Both the position numbers and the translations under genes were made by a program. This document shows, in pieces, positions 7,131-16,327 of a DNA stretch of 59,374 bases (position 1 is the stretch's first letter; the number at the start of each line of letters is the position of its first letter). Source of the stretch: Cytophagaceae bacterium UBA7467 (GTDB lineage Bacteria; Bacteroidota; Bacteroidia; Cytophagales; Spirosomataceae); the NCBI GenBank assembly GCA_002479785.1, contig DLPD01000029.1:1-59374 (forward strand). Reading direction: 5' to 3'. The notes under the pieces were generated by a model. The model ran no database searches and was not told the DNA's origin. It was given only the letters and a program-made list of their open reading frames with translations.

Positions 7131-9759
7131 GTAATTGTCTGATTATTTCGGAAATTAAGCCCGTCCAACCCGTTTGATGATTTGCGCCTAATCCTTTACC
7201 CGTATCTCCATCGAAGTATTCGAAGAAGAGGTGTGAATCTTTAAAATGTGGATCTTTAAATTTATCATATTCGCCATACATCGGAATTTTTCCGTCTTTC
7301 CCGGGCACAAACATCGCTAGCAAACGCTCAGAAACTCCGCGTGCAGCATCTTTGATATTCATCATTTCGCCCGAATTCGTCGGGAATTCTACCTCGTAAT
7401 CGGAACCATAATAGTCAGAGAATTTAGACAAGGAGTCTAAAATTAAGTAGTTCATGGGGAACCATATAGGCCCACGCCAGTTCGAATTACCTCCAAACAT
7501 ATCACCCGTAGACTCTGCGGGCGTATAATCCACTTGCAGGGTTCCTCCCTCGTATGCGAATTTATAGGGATGCTCTTTGTGGTATTTAGACAAAGAACGA
7601 ATGCCAAACTCAGACAAGAATTCCGTCTCATCAAACATCCTTTTCATAATCATCTTCATCCGGTGGCCACGCAAGATGGACAGTAAACGCGTCTCTCCTT
7701 TTCCCGGTTCATACCAACGCGAAATCAAGTTCGCTAAGTCTGGACGGTTTGCTAAAACCCATTCGACACGGCGTTTGAAAGCTGGCAATTTCTCGAGCAT
7801 ATCAGAAGTCAAGGTTTCTACCGCAAAAAGTGGAATCAACCCTACCATGGAGCGCACTTTCAGAAGTTCAGCCGAACCATCTTCTTTGTGCAACATGTCA
7901 TAATAAAACTGATCATCTTCATCCCAAAGGTTTAATTTATCACCACCGATGGCCTGCATAGCTCCTGCGATGTGCAAGAAGTGCTCGAAGAATTTAGAAG
8001 CCATATCTTGGTAAACCGGATTTTCGATCGCTATTTCGCAGGCAATACGTAGCATATTCAAACTGTACATAGCCATCCAACCCGTTCCATCGGCTTGTTC
8101 TAAGTGCCCTCCTGTAGGCAATTGAGCTGAGCGGTCGAACACCCCGATGTTATCCATCCCTAAGAATCCTCCCCCAAAAATATTGTTTCCTCCTTCGTCT
8201 TTCAGGTTTACCCACCAAGTGAAATTCAATAGTAATTTATGGAAAATGCGTTCTAGGAAGACCACATCCCCTTTACCGCCATTCATTTCCTTGTCGATCT
8301 CGTATACCTTCCAAGTGGCCCAAGCGTGCACCGGCGGATTAACGTCCGAGAAGGACCATTCGTAGGCAGGAATTTGGCCGTTCGGATGCATATAGTATTC
8401 GCGGAGGATAACGGCCAGCTGTCTTTTGGCAAAATCAGGATCTAATCTGGCCAAAGGCAAGGTATGGAACGCTAAATCCCACGCGGCAAACCAAGGGTAC
8501 TCCCATTTATCTGGCATCGACAGAATATTCGCGGCATACATATGCCTCCAAGTGCTATTTCGGCCATTTTTCCGGCTAGGATCCGGCTTAGGCATGGATG
8601 GATCGCCCTTAATCCACTCGAACACATTATAGTAATACCACTGTTTCGTCCACAACATTCCGGCATAGGCCTGACGTTGCAATGACCGCAGGTTATCATC
8701 CTCGATTCCCTTCTGCAAATCCGCATAAAATTGATCTGCGTCGATGATTCGGTCTTCAAAAATTTGATCAAAATCTGCGAATGGCTCACGCTGTGTCACA
8801 TTACTCAGACGCAAACGATAGACTTTTTTCCCTCCCGCCGGAATTTTGTCGGTGTATTTTACGGAGGCTTTTGTCCCAATGTGATTCGGGTTTACCGCAT
8901 GCTTATTTTTATTAACGATGTATTCATTGATTCCATCTTTGGTAAAATGCGATAAATTATCCGAGTGGTGTAAACGCTGAAAATTGGTCTCATTGTCACA
9001 GAATAGAAACTCATCTGCCTCTTCCGCATACAACTTAAATCGACCTACCACGCGATGATCTACCTCAATGAAGGAATTGCCCACCCCCGTCAAAAGTGGT
9101 TTGTAATTGTATTTTTCGTACCCCCAGCACCAAGTATTTCTGTACCAAATAGTGGGTAACACCGTGATAGGCGCTGCGACTTTCGAGCGATTCTCCACGG
9201 TCACTTTGATCAATATATCTTGTTCATCTGCTTTCGCATATTCAATCGAAATATCGAAGTATTCATTATTGTCAAAAATGCCCGTATCTAACAGCTCGTA
9301 TTCTGGCTCATGTCGGTTTCGTTTCTTCGATTCGTCTATCAGTTTTTGATAAGGGAACGTTTGCTGTGGATACTTGTACAGCATTTTTTGGTAAGAATGC
9401 GTAGGCGTCGAATCTTGGTAATAATAGAGTTCTTTAACATCCTCCCCGTGATTCGATTCTGCACCGGTTAACCCGAAAAAGCGTTCTTTTAAAATATGAT
9501 CTCGGTGATTCCAAAAAGCAAAAGCAAAACAAACGTGTTGTTTATTATCAGATATTCCACCTATGCCCTCTTCACCCCAACGATAAGCCTTGGAACGCGC
9601 CATATCATGGGTTATCGTACTCCAGGCGTTTCCATGGGTAGAATAATCTTCTCTCACGGTACCCCACTGACGTTCCGTCAAATAAGGCCCCCATTTTTTC
9701 CACCCTTTATTATCGTTTCGTAATTGTAACCGTGCGCGCTCCGCTCCCAATCCTGACAT
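7117..9759 (-). CDS. GH63-type glucosidase (MGH1-like glycoside hydrolase)
   Basis: An 880-residue protein without a signal peptide, so probably cytoplasmic. The C-terminal half has the alpha/alpha-toroid features of family GH63 (mannosyl-oligosaccharide glucosidase-like): YPWFAAWDLAFHTLPLARLD, with a candidate acid Asp, GFLGMDNIGVF, and a C-terminal SNWRGPIWFPMNY block. Bacterial members act on alpha-glucosidic bonds; the natural substrate here is unknown. The N-terminal half is the beta-rich domain usual in these enzymes. It is divergent from the DUF885 gene, with a 16-bp palindrome between the two starts. Confidence 0.85.
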   Translation of the reverse strand: MSGLGAERARLQLRNDNKGWKKWGPYLTERQWGTVREDYSTHGNAWSTITHDMARSKAYRWGEEGIGGISDNKQHVCFAFAFWNHRDHILKERFFGLTGAESNHGEDVKELYYYQDSTPTHSYQKMLYKYPQQTFPYQKLIDESKKRNRHEPEYELLDTGIFDNNEYFDISIEYAKADEQDILIKVTVENRSKVAAPITVLPTIWYRNTWCWGYEKYNYKPLLTGVGNSFIEVDHRVVGRFKLYAEEADEFLFCDNETNFQRLHHSDNLSHFTKDGINEYIVNKNKHAVNPNHIGTKASVKYTDKIPAGGKKVYRLRLSNVTQREPFADFDQIFEDRIIDADQFYADLQKGIEDDNLRSLQRQAYAGMLWTKQWYYYNVFEWIKGDPSMPKPDPSRKNGRNSTWRHMYAANILSMPDKWEYPWFAAWDLAFHTLPLARLDPDFAKRQLAVILREYYMHPNGQIPAYEWSFSDVNPPVHAWATWKVYEIDKEMNGGKGDVVFLERIFHKLLLNFTWWVNLKDEGGNNIFGGGFLGMDNIGVFDRSAQLPTGGHLEQADGTGWMAMYSLNMLRIACEIAIENPVYQDMASKFFEHFLHIAGAMQAIGGDKLNLWDEDDQFYYDMLHKEDGSAELLKVRSMVGLIPLFAVETLTSDMLEKLPAFKRRVEWVLANRPDLANLISRWYEPGKGETRLLSILRGHRMKMIMKRMFDETEFLSEFGIRSLSKYHKEHPYKFAYEGGTLQVDYTPAESTGDMFGGNSNWRGPIWFPMNYLILDSLSKFSDYYGSDYEVEFPTNSGEMMNIKDAARGVSERLLAMFVPGKDGKIPMYGEYDKFKDPHFKDSHLFFEYFDGDTGKGLGANHQTGWTGLISEIIRQLHGKN

Positions 9760-9808
9760 AGTAAATCTTTAAAGTATAAATTCGTAACTTAGGTATAAAT
9801 GCAAAGAC

Positions 9809-9824
9809 CAATTTACGTAAATTG
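9809..9824. promoter_or_regulatory. 16-bp perfect palindrome between divergent genes
   Basis: CAATTTACGTAAATTG is its own reverse complement and lies between the starts at 9759 (minus) and 9848 (plus). It could be an operator for a dimeric regulator. Alternatively it is a pair of back-to-back minus-7-like elements, because TAAATTG is read on each strand. Confidence 0.4.
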
Positions 9825-9847
9825 CCTCTAAAATCAGCAAATTCTCC

Positions 9848-11608
9848 ATGAAAAAACTCCTCTACCTAGGTCTCCTTTTGACCTTTTTCGCGTGTAAAAA
9901 ATCAGACCAACCCTCTTCCGAATTAGCCAAAATCGTAGGCGATTATTACGAAGAGCAATTAAAACTCAATCCTGGATCGGCCACAGCAAACGGTGATAAC
10001 CGCTACAATGATCAATTAAACATCGATTTTACGGACAGCCACCGCGCATTAGTTAAATCGGTTTTAGAGAAATACCAGCAATCATTATCAACCTTGCATC
10101 GGGATGATTTAAATGCGAACGATCAAATCACTTATGATTTATTGACACGTGACATCCAATTAGGCTTGGAAGGATTGACTTACCCAGACAATTTGACCCC
10201 ATTGAACCAGTTCTACGGCTTTCACTTGACATTCGCTCAATTAGGATCAGGACAGGTAATTCAACCATTCAAAACCGTAAAGGATTATGAAAACTGGGCA
10301 AAGCGAATGAAAAAAGGAGTAGCCTACTTAGATTCCTCTATCGTTTATTTCCGAAGAGGAATGAAAGAGGATTATGTATTGCCCAAGGCTTTGGTAGTCA
10401 AAATCATCCCCCAATTAACCGCTTTCGCAGTTAAAGACATCAAGGAATCCACTTTTTACGGTCCATTAAAGCAATTCCCTGCCTCATTCTCTGAAGCAGA
10501 TAAAAAGCGTTTTACGGCAGAATACACGGCAGCCATTCAAAACGAAGTTCTCCCAGCGTATGCTCGTTTAGCCTCATTCTTACAAAATGAATATTTGCCA
10601 AAAGCCCGTACCAGTACGGGGATAAGTGCGTTGAAAAATGGAGCAGCCTATTACCAATACCTTATTCGTTTGTTAACTACTACCGATAAACCAGCGGAAG
10701 AAATTTACCAAACCGGTTTGAGTGAGGTAAAACGTATTCGATCGGAAATGGAGAAAACAAAGAACGCAGTGGGATTCAAGGGAACGTTAGCCGAATTCTT
10801 CACTCACATGAAGACAGACCCGAAATTCTATCCCTACAAGACACCAGCAGAAGTATTAGCCGCTTTCCATGCGATTCACAAAAAAATGGAGCCGCAATTA
10901 AAGACCATGTTTGGTCGAACACCTAAAACGCCATTCGAAATTCGCCAAACTGAAGCGTTCCGGGCTGCCTCCGCATCAGCAGAATATTTCCAAGGATCAG
11001 AGGACGGGACACGTCCTGGAATTTTCTATGTGCCTATTTTGGATGCTAAAAAATTCAATACCACATCCGGAATGGAAAGCTTATTCTTACACGAAGCTAT
11101 TCCTGGTCACCATTACCAAGTGAGTTTGCAGCAAGAAAATAGTGACTTGCCTAAATTCCGCCGCTTCGGAGGCAACTCTGCATACGCTGAGGGTTGGGCA
11201 TTGTATACCGAGAGCCTAGGCAAAGAATTAGGCCTTTATACGGATCCATACCAGTACATGGGAGCTCTTGGCGATGAAATGCACCGCGCGATAAGATTAG
11301 TTGTGGATGCTGGAATGCACTCAAAAAACATGACTCGTGAAGAAGCAATTAAATTCATGATGGACAATGAACCATTAAGTGAAGAAGGCACAATTGCCGA
11401 AATCGAGCGCTACATGGCCATTCCCGCTCAAGCTTTGAGTTATAAAATAGGCGCCTTGAAAATCCGCGAGATTCGCGAACGATTAACCAAAGAATTAGGC
11501 CCTAAATTCAAGCTTTCTGATTTCCACGATGAACTATTAAAGGATGGAAATATGCCATTAGACGTATTGGAAACCAAAATGAACAACTGGGCCACTTCTA
11601 AAAAATAA
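9848..11608 (+). CDS. DUF885 family lipoprotein, putative metallopeptidase
   Basis: The 586-residue protein starts with a lipoprotein signal (MKKLLYLGLLLTFFAC, lipidated Cys at 16), so it is probably exported and membrane-anchored. It matches the DUF885 family: LFLHEAIPGHHYQ, with His415, Glu416, His421 and His422, is the conserved zincin-like site, and a second helix EGWALYTESLGKELG supplies further acidic residues. Metal-dependent peptidase activity is inferred from the family; substrates are unknown. Its stop shares one base with the next gene's start (TAATG), so expression is likely coupled. Confidence 0.88.
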   Translation: MKKLLYLGLLLTFFACKKSDQPSSELAKIVGDYYEEQLKLNPGSATANGDNRYNDQLNIDFTDSHRALVKSVLEKYQQSLSTLHRDDLNANDQITYDLLTRDIQLGLEGLTYPDNLTPLNQFYGFHLTFAQLGSGQVIQPFKTVKDYENWAKRMKKGVAYLDSSIVYFRRGMKEDYVLPKALVVKIIPQLTAFAVKDIKESTFYGPLKQFPASFSEADKKRFTAEYTAAIQNEVLPAYARLASFLQNEYLPKARTSTGISALKNGAAYYQYLIRLLTTTDKPAEEIYQTGLSEVKRIRSEMEKTKNAVGFKGTLAEFFTHMKTDPKFYPYKTPAEVLAAFHAIHKKMEPQLKTMFGRTPKTPFEIRQTEAFRAASASAEYFQGSEDGTRPGIFYVPILDAKKFNTTSGMESLFLHEAIPGHHYQVSLQQENSDLPKFRRFGGNSAYAEGWALYTESLGKELGLYTDPYQYMGALGDEMHRAIRLVVDAGMHSKNMTREEAIKFMMDNEPLSEEGTIAEIERYMAIPAQALSYKIGALKIREIRERLTKELGPKFKLSDFHDELLKDGNMPLDVLETKMNNWATSKK

Positions 11609-12570
11609 TGAATTTTACGACAACTTTCTCCATCCCAGCAGCACCCGTTTCGATGAACCATCGGAGCCGGGTGCTGACGATGGGTTCTTGTTTTGCGGCC
11701 TCCATGGGATCGCGTTTAAATAAATTGCCGATGGAGGTAATGACGCAGCCTTTGGGTACTTTATTTCATCCATTCGCTATTTCCAAGGCATTATCAGGGG
11801 AAGTTTCTGAAGATTTGTATGTGCACGAAGGGTATTTTTTACACCCCGATTACCATTCTATATTTACGGCGACAAGCTCTTCTGAATTGTTATCAGACAT
11901 TCGTTCGGTGGCTACAGAGGTATCCACCTTTGCCGCTTCATCAGACTTTTTAATCCTTACGTGGGGAACATCATTTAGTTATTTTGACAAACATCTAAAT
12001 AAAACCGTCGCGAACTGCCACAAAATGCCAGCGGATCGTTTCGAAAAACGATTATCGACGGTAGATGAGATTGTATCCAATTTCAGCTCTCTTCTCTATA
12101 ATCTCCCATCTACGACTCAAGTCGTGTTAACCGTCTCCCCTGTCCGCCATACGAAAGACGGAATGACGGAAAACCAGGTTTCTAAATCAACCCTGCGAGT
12201 TGCGGCTGACATCGTTTCCAAACAATTCGAGAACGTACACTATTTCCCAGCCTACGAAATTATGCTGGATGAATTGCGGGATTACCGCTTTTGTGAGGCA
12301 GATATGATTCATCCGAATGAGCAGGCGCAGGACTATATTTGGGAGCGATTTATGGCGGCTTATTTCGACCAAGAATTACAAACGATTGTGAAAAAATGGA
12401 ACTCGATCTACCGGACTTTGGCACACAAACCCCACCCAGCTAAATTAATCGACCACAGGCGGGTTTTAGAAGTATTATTAGCGGAATTAAATACCGAAAA
12501 ATACCAAGAAATTGATACGTGCAAAATCGCTGAATACGTCGCGCATGAAATAAAAAACACGTATATTTGA
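11608..12570 (+). CDS. GSCFA domain protein
   Basis: The 320-residue protein carries the family-naming motif GSCFA near residue 27 (TMGSCFAASMGSRL), followed by a conserved LGTLFHPFAI segment and a later MIHPNEQAQDYIWERF. GSCFA proteins resemble SGNH/GDSL-type hydrolases: the Ser of GSC and the His of the HPNEQA block fit a catalytic pair, but no activity is established. No signal peptide is visible. It is translationally linked to the DUF885 gene, and its last codons overlap the promoter element of the Mrp gene. Confidence 0.85.
   Translation: MNFTTTFSIPAAPVSMNHRSRVLTMGSCFAASMGSRLNKLPMEVMTQPLGTLFHPFAISKALSGEVSEDLYVHEGYFLHPDYHSIFTATSSSELLSDIRSVATEVSTFAASSDFLILTWGTSFSYFDKHLNKTVANCHKMPADRFEKRLSTVDEIVSNFSSLLYNLPSTTQVVLTVSPVRHTKDGMTENQVSKSTLRVAADIVSKQFENVHYFPAYEIMLDELRDYRFCEADMIHPNEQAQDYIWERFMAAYFDQELQTIVKKWNSIYRTLAHKPHPAKLIDHRRVLEVLLAELNTEKYQEIDTCKIAEYVAHEIKNTYI
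12562..12569 (+). promoter_or_regulatory. TAnnTTTG promoter element of the Mrp gene
   Basis: TATATTTG lies over the last codons of the GSCFA gene, 24 nt before the ATG at 12594. It supports a transcript starting there and argues against a longer Mrp protein from a TTG at 12567. Confidence 0.55.
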
Positions 12571-12593
12571 GGTTTGAAAAGGAAAAGAGATTC

Positions 12594-13673
12594 ATGGGAG
12601 AATTAAGCATAAGCAAAGAGATTATTTTAGGTGCTTTAAGTACTGTTCAAGAACCAGATCTGAAGAAAGATCTAGTTACCTTGAACATGATTAAAGACGT
12701 GGAATTAGGTGTAGGCGAGGTTCGCTTTACGGTCGTTCTAACGACACCAGCCTGTCCACTTAAAGAGAAAATTAGAAAAGATTGCGAGGACGCGATTCAC
12801 AACTTAGTGCATCCAGACCTGAAAATTGTAATTAACATGACGGCCGAAGTAACTACCTTGACCTCTAAAGACCCCCTCATTCCCGGCGTAAAAAACGTGA
12901 TTGCAGTGGCATCAGGTAAAGGTGGTGTAGGTAAATCGACGGTAACGGCAAACTTAGCGATGGCCTTGAAAAATGCGGGAGCGAAAGTGGGGATTTTAGA
13001 TGCAGACATTTCTGGCCCCTCCATTCCGGTCATGTTTGGGGCGGAGGATTTACAGCCACTTGTAACAGAAGTAGACGGTAAGAATCGCATTCAGCCGATC
13101 ATGCAATATGGTATCAAGATGATTTCAATGGGGTTTTTAGCTCCGAGCGAAAGTCCGGTGCCTTGGAGAGGTCCTATGATGACGCAGGCTTTGCGCCAGT
13201 TTTTTGGAGATACGAACTGGGATGAATTAGATTATTTATTAATCGACCTTCCTCCAGGAACATCAGACATCCATTTGACTTTAGTACAATTGATCAAATT
13301 AACCGGCGCCGTAATCGTGACGACTCCTCAAAAAGTCGCTCTATCTGATGCAACGAAAGGTTTAGCCTTCTTTAAGCAAGCCGGCATCAATGTACCTTTG
13401 TTAGGATTAGTAGAAAACATGGCCTATTTCACTCCAGCTGAATTGCCTGAAAACAAATACTATTTGTTTGGTAAGGATGGCGGAAAGCAATTAGCCGAAA
13501 AATATGAGGTCCCTTTCTTAGGAGAGGTCCCTTTAATTCAAGCGATTAGAGAGGCAGGAGATGAAGGTAAGCCTATCGCATCGAGCGAAGGACCAAGCGC
13601 CCATGCTTTTGCGTCCATTGCCGCTAATTTAGCCCAGCAAGTAGCTATTTCTAACGCGAATCAAGCCTCTTAA
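12594..13673 (+). CDS. Mrp/NBP35-family iron-sulfur carrier ATPase
   Basis: The 359-residue protein has an N-terminal MIP18 (DUF59) domain, about residues 1-95, followed by a ParA/MinD-like ATPase with deviant P-loop VASGKGGVGKST near residue 104, a switch DADISGPS and the LLIDLPPGTSD Walker B region. Mrp/ApbC proteins bind and hand over Fe-S clusters. The C-terminal CxxC seen in other members is not present (NMAYFTPAELPENKYYLFG stands in its place), so cluster binding must use other residues. The NifU-like protein follows after 1 bp, which fits a joint Fe-S delivery role. Confidence 0.92.
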   Translation: MGELSISKEIILGALSTVQEPDLKKDLVTLNMIKDVELGVGEVRFTVVLTTPACPLKEKIRKDCEDAIHNLVHPDLKIVINMTAEVTTLTSKDPLIPGVKNVIAVASGKGGVGKSTVTANLAMALKNAGAKVGILDADISGPSIPVMFGAEDLQPLVTEVDGKNRIQPIMQYGIKMISMGFLAPSESPVPWRGPMMTQALRQFFGDTNWDELDYLLIDLPPGTSDIHLTLVQLIKLTGAVIVTTPQKVALSDATKGLAFFKQAGINVPLLGLVENMAYFTPAELPENKYYLFGKDGGKQLAEKYEVPFLGEVPLIQAIREAGDEGKPIASSEGPSAHAFASIAANLAQQVAISNANQAS

Positions 13674-13674
13674 T

Positions 13675-13917
13675 ATGGAAAACCACCCACTACATACCCG
13701 AATTCAAACCGCGTTAGACAGCATTAGGCCTTATTTAGTGGCTGATGGTGGCAATGTAGAAATTGTCGAAATCACTCCTGAGAATGTGCTTAAATTAGCG
13801 CTAACAGGCAATTGCCAATCTTGTAGTATGTCTGCCATGACTTTTAGAGCAGGGGTAGAAGAGGCCATCCGCAGAGATGTCCCAGAAATTACAGCAGTAG
13901 AAGAAGTAAAACCCTAA
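13675..13917 (+). CDS. NifU C-terminal-like Fe-S scaffold protein
   Basis: The 80-residue protein is a stand-alone NifU C-terminal domain (NFU type). It has YLVADGGNVEIVEI and the cluster-binding CxxC in GNCQSCSMSAMTFRAGVEEAI. Proteins of this size hold a 4Fe-4S cluster at a dimer interface and pass it to target proteins. It directly follows the Mrp ATPase gene on the same strand and is probably co-transcribed. Many potential Fe-S clients (NadA, NuoB, E, F, G and I) are encoded in this window. Confidence 0.92.
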   Translation: MENHPLHTRIQTALDSIRPYLVADGGNVEIVEITPENVLKLALTGNCQSCSMSAMTFRAGVEEAIRRDVPEITAVEEVKP

Positions 13918-13924
13918 AAGGCAT

Positions 13925-15625
13925 ATGATGCGGATAGGAATATTTTTTGGCGGCCCCGCGCGTGAACGGGAAATCAGTTTTTTAGGCGGTAAAACGGCCA
14001 TGGCTCACTTGAACAAGGCATTGTTTCAGCCCATCCCCGTTTTCGTGGATAGCCTAGGCCATTTTATCTTAATCAAAGAGGAGCTCATTTTCGAGGATTC
14101 GATTCGTTCTTTTTACCCACCTAAACGCCTGCAAACCGCTCCATTTAATGTTTACATTGAATCATTGCCTGACGCAGATCCTGCAGAACTATTAAGTGAG
14201 GTTGGAACCGTTATTCAACCGGCTGATTTTACCAAACACTTTGACTTTGCCTTCATCGCCATGCACGGTCCTGGTGCAGAAGACGGAAGTATCCAAGGAC
14301 TGTTAGAGTGGTATAATATCCCTTACTCTGGTCCTAGCGTTCTAGGTTCAGCGATCGGTATCGATAAGGCCAAACAAAATGAATGGCTTCAGAAATCAGT
14401 CGGATTAGAAAAGAAATTCTTCGTTTTACAGCGCGACGACTATACTAAATACGGCAGAGAGACCCTTTTCGAACAAGTAAAGAAAGAAATCGGTATTCCA
14501 TTTGTAGCCAAAGCGCCGCATCAAGGTTCCTCCATCGGCCTTGCTTTCGTGAAAGAAGATTCCCTTGAAGTTTTCGATAAAGCCATCAAAAAATGCTTGT
14601 TCATCGAAGAGATTTACCGTGAGGAGTGGATAAAACTAGACGAAGAAGCACAGGTTGCTTTATTGCAAAAAATGGTCAATCTAGACGAGGGAATCGGTTT
14701 CCCAGTAGTGTTCCAAAAACAGGTATACCACCATCCTGCTAATCTTTTAGAAGCGCTCCGCGAATACTTCACGCATACCGTTACAAAAGCAAGCATTCAA
14801 TCCATTCACTCGGAAGATGCCATCTTATTAGAGTCATTCGTGAATGGAAACGAATTCAGCTGTGGCGTCATCCAAACCCCAGCCGGACAAGCAGTGGCAC
14901 TTCCTCCTACAGAAATCGTTATCGACGAATCCGTAGAGGTGTTTGATTTTAATGCCAAATACAAATCCAAATTAACGCGCAAACGCATCCCTATGCACGC
15001 AAGCCTTGCTCACTTACAAGTGATTCAGGCACAAGTAAAACAAGCTTTTGAAGATTTAGGTTTTGGCGTTTGTACGCGCATCGATGGATTCCTTGATAAA
15101 AATGGGGTTGTTGTGCTTCATGATCCCAATACCATCCCAGGGATGTCGCCTAGCTCATTAATCTTCAAGCAAATGGCCGAAATAGGGCTGAATGTAACCG
15201 ATTCTTTGACCTACTTCATCCGCCAATCTATCCGTGAGCGCTTAAGAACCGGCAAAAACTACTATTTCATTAGCCAGCAATTGAAAACATTAGACGAAGC
15301 TATTGCGGCCTCTTTGCAAGCGAAAGCAGCGAAAGAAGTACAGGTTTTAGAGATCAGTGGTTTGACTGATGAGGCTCTAGAAACGAGCTTCCAAACTATT
15401 AAACTGAAAGCAGCTGAATTAGCAGCTCTTGGAACCGAAAACGTTCGTGTTTGTACTCCATTGGAAATCGAGGAAGGCGAAACGTTGCTTCCATTGCATG
15501 TCGCTCATTTAAGTAAAGATACTGCCAAAGAAATGTTAGAAGCCATCAAAACAGGAGTTCACCCTTTGATAGCACATACACGAGAAGCAGCCATCGATAT
15601 CACTAAATTTTACACGAATGTCTAG
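13925..15625 (+). CDS. Oversized D-Ala-D-Ala ligase-like ATP-grasp protein
   Basis: The N-terminal half matches the Ddl family: GIFFGGPAREREISFLGG, MHGPGAEDGSIQGLLEWYNIPYSG, LGSAIGIDKAKQNEWL, the VAKAPHQGSSIG nucleotide-binding segment, and LHDPNTIPGMSPSS at the metal/product site. At 566 residues it is about 200 longer than ordinary Ddl (300-370). The excess is an insertion of about 60 residues after the ATP-binding loop (near residues 215-275) and a C-terminal extension of about 120 residues, LKTLDEAIAAS onward, with no motif I know. It may be the cell's Ddl for peptidoglycan or a specialised dipeptide ligase. It overlaps the DinB-like gene by 8 bases. Confidence 0.75.
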   Translation: MMRIGIFFGGPAREREISFLGGKTAMAHLNKALFQPIPVFVDSLGHFILIKEELIFEDSIRSFYPPKRLQTAPFNVYIESLPDADPAELLSEVGTVIQPADFTKHFDFAFIAMHGPGAEDGSIQGLLEWYNIPYSGPSVLGSAIGIDKAKQNEWLQKSVGLEKKFFVLQRDDYTKYGRETLFEQVKKEIGIPFVAKAPHQGSSIGLAFVKEDSLEVFDKAIKKCLFIEEIYREEWIKLDEEAQVALLQKMVNLDEGIGFPVVFQKQVYHHPANLLEALREYFTHTVTKASIQSIHSEDAILLESFVNGNEFSCGVIQTPAGQAVALPPTEIVIDESVEVFDFNAKYKSKLTRKRIPMHASLAHLQVIQAQVKQAFEDLGFGVCTRIDGFLDKNGVVVLHDPNTIPGMSPSSLIFKQMAEIGLNVTDSLTYFIRQSIRERLRTGKNYYFISQQLKTLDEAIAASLQAKAAKEVQVLEISGLTDEALETSFQTIKLKAAELAALGTENVRVCTPLEIEEGETLLPLHVAHLSKDTAKEMLEAIKTGVHPLIAHTREAAIDITKFYTNV

Positions 15626-16145
15626 TACAGAACTAAACCCATTGCAATACCCCATTGGTAAGTACAAGAATCCGGAGGTAATTACCCCAGAGATCAGAGC
15701 CGCTTGGATTAAAACGATCGCAACGACAGCTGACGATTTAACTGCCTTGTTAAAGGGTGTTGATGAAACCTTATTAGAGAAACCTTACCGTGAAGGGGGC
15801 TGGTCTGCTCGCAAGGTAATTCACCATTTAATGGATAGCCACATGAACAGCTACATCCGTTTCAAGATGGCTTTAACGGAAGAAAATCCGACCATTAAAC
15901 CATATGATGAAAATAATTGGGCGTCCATGCCAGACGGTAATCAAGCACCAATCGCTTGGTCAATTGAAGGCTTGCGCTTCATTCACTTGCGTTGGGTTTA
16001 TTTGATGGAAACCATGAATGAGGCGGATTGGAAGAAAACGTATTTACATCCTGAGCGTGGGATTACCTATCAATTAGATAAAGTGTTAGGGATATATGCT
16101 TGGCATTGTACCCATCACCTAAAGCATATTGAAAGCGTACTTTAG
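15618..16145 (+). CDS. DinB/YfiT-like putative metal-dependent hydrolase
   Basis: The 175-residue four-helix protein fits the YfiT/BstA branch of the DinB superfamily. It has a first metal-ligand helix VIHHLMDSHMNSYIRFK and a C-terminal HCTHHLKHIESVL helix that supplies two further histidines, as in the Ni/Zn-binding triad of YfiT. Members include thiol transferases (bacillithiol type) and putative hydrolases; the activity here is not known. The stop TAG at 16143-16145 lies at the edge of the first unit of a heptamer array (AGAGTAG begins at 16144), so the repeat tract abuts the coding end exactly. Confidence 0.8.
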   Translation: MSSTELNPLQYPIGKYKNPEVITPEIRAAWIKTIATTADDLTALLKGVDETLLEKPYREGGWSARKVIHHLMDSHMNSYIRFKMALTEENPTIKPYDENNWASMPDGNQAPIAWSIEGLRFIHLRWVYLMETMNEADWKKTYLHPERGITYQLDKVLGIYAWHCTHHLKHIESVL

Positions 16146-16256
16146 AGTAGAGAGTATAGAATATAGAGCATAGAGTTTAGAGTATAGAGTAGAGATATTC
16201 TTTTAAAGCATAAAGCACAAAGAATAAAGCATAAAGTTTGAATCGCCTGCGGCGAT
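16144..16256. repeat. Heptamer arrays ending in a GNA-type hairpin
   Basis: Eight 7-bp units at 16144-16199 (AGAGTAG, AGAGTAT, AGAATAT, AGAGCAT, AGAGTTT, AGAGTAT, AGAGTAG, AGATATT) are followed by five more at 16205-16239 (AAAGCAT, AAAGCAC, AAAGAAT, AAAGCAT, AAAGTTT). Next comes a perfect hairpin, ATCGCC-TGC-GGCGAT, at 16242-16256, whose loop reads GCA on the other strand. The remaining 16257-16327 is AT-rich; it holds a weak hairpin around 16264-16289 and nothing gene-like. Confidence 0.85.
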
Positions 16257-16327
16257 GCATTCATGAAATGATATAAATATCAAATTTCAAAGAGCAAAGT
16301 TTGAATAATCTTACTAGCTCTCTAGAC

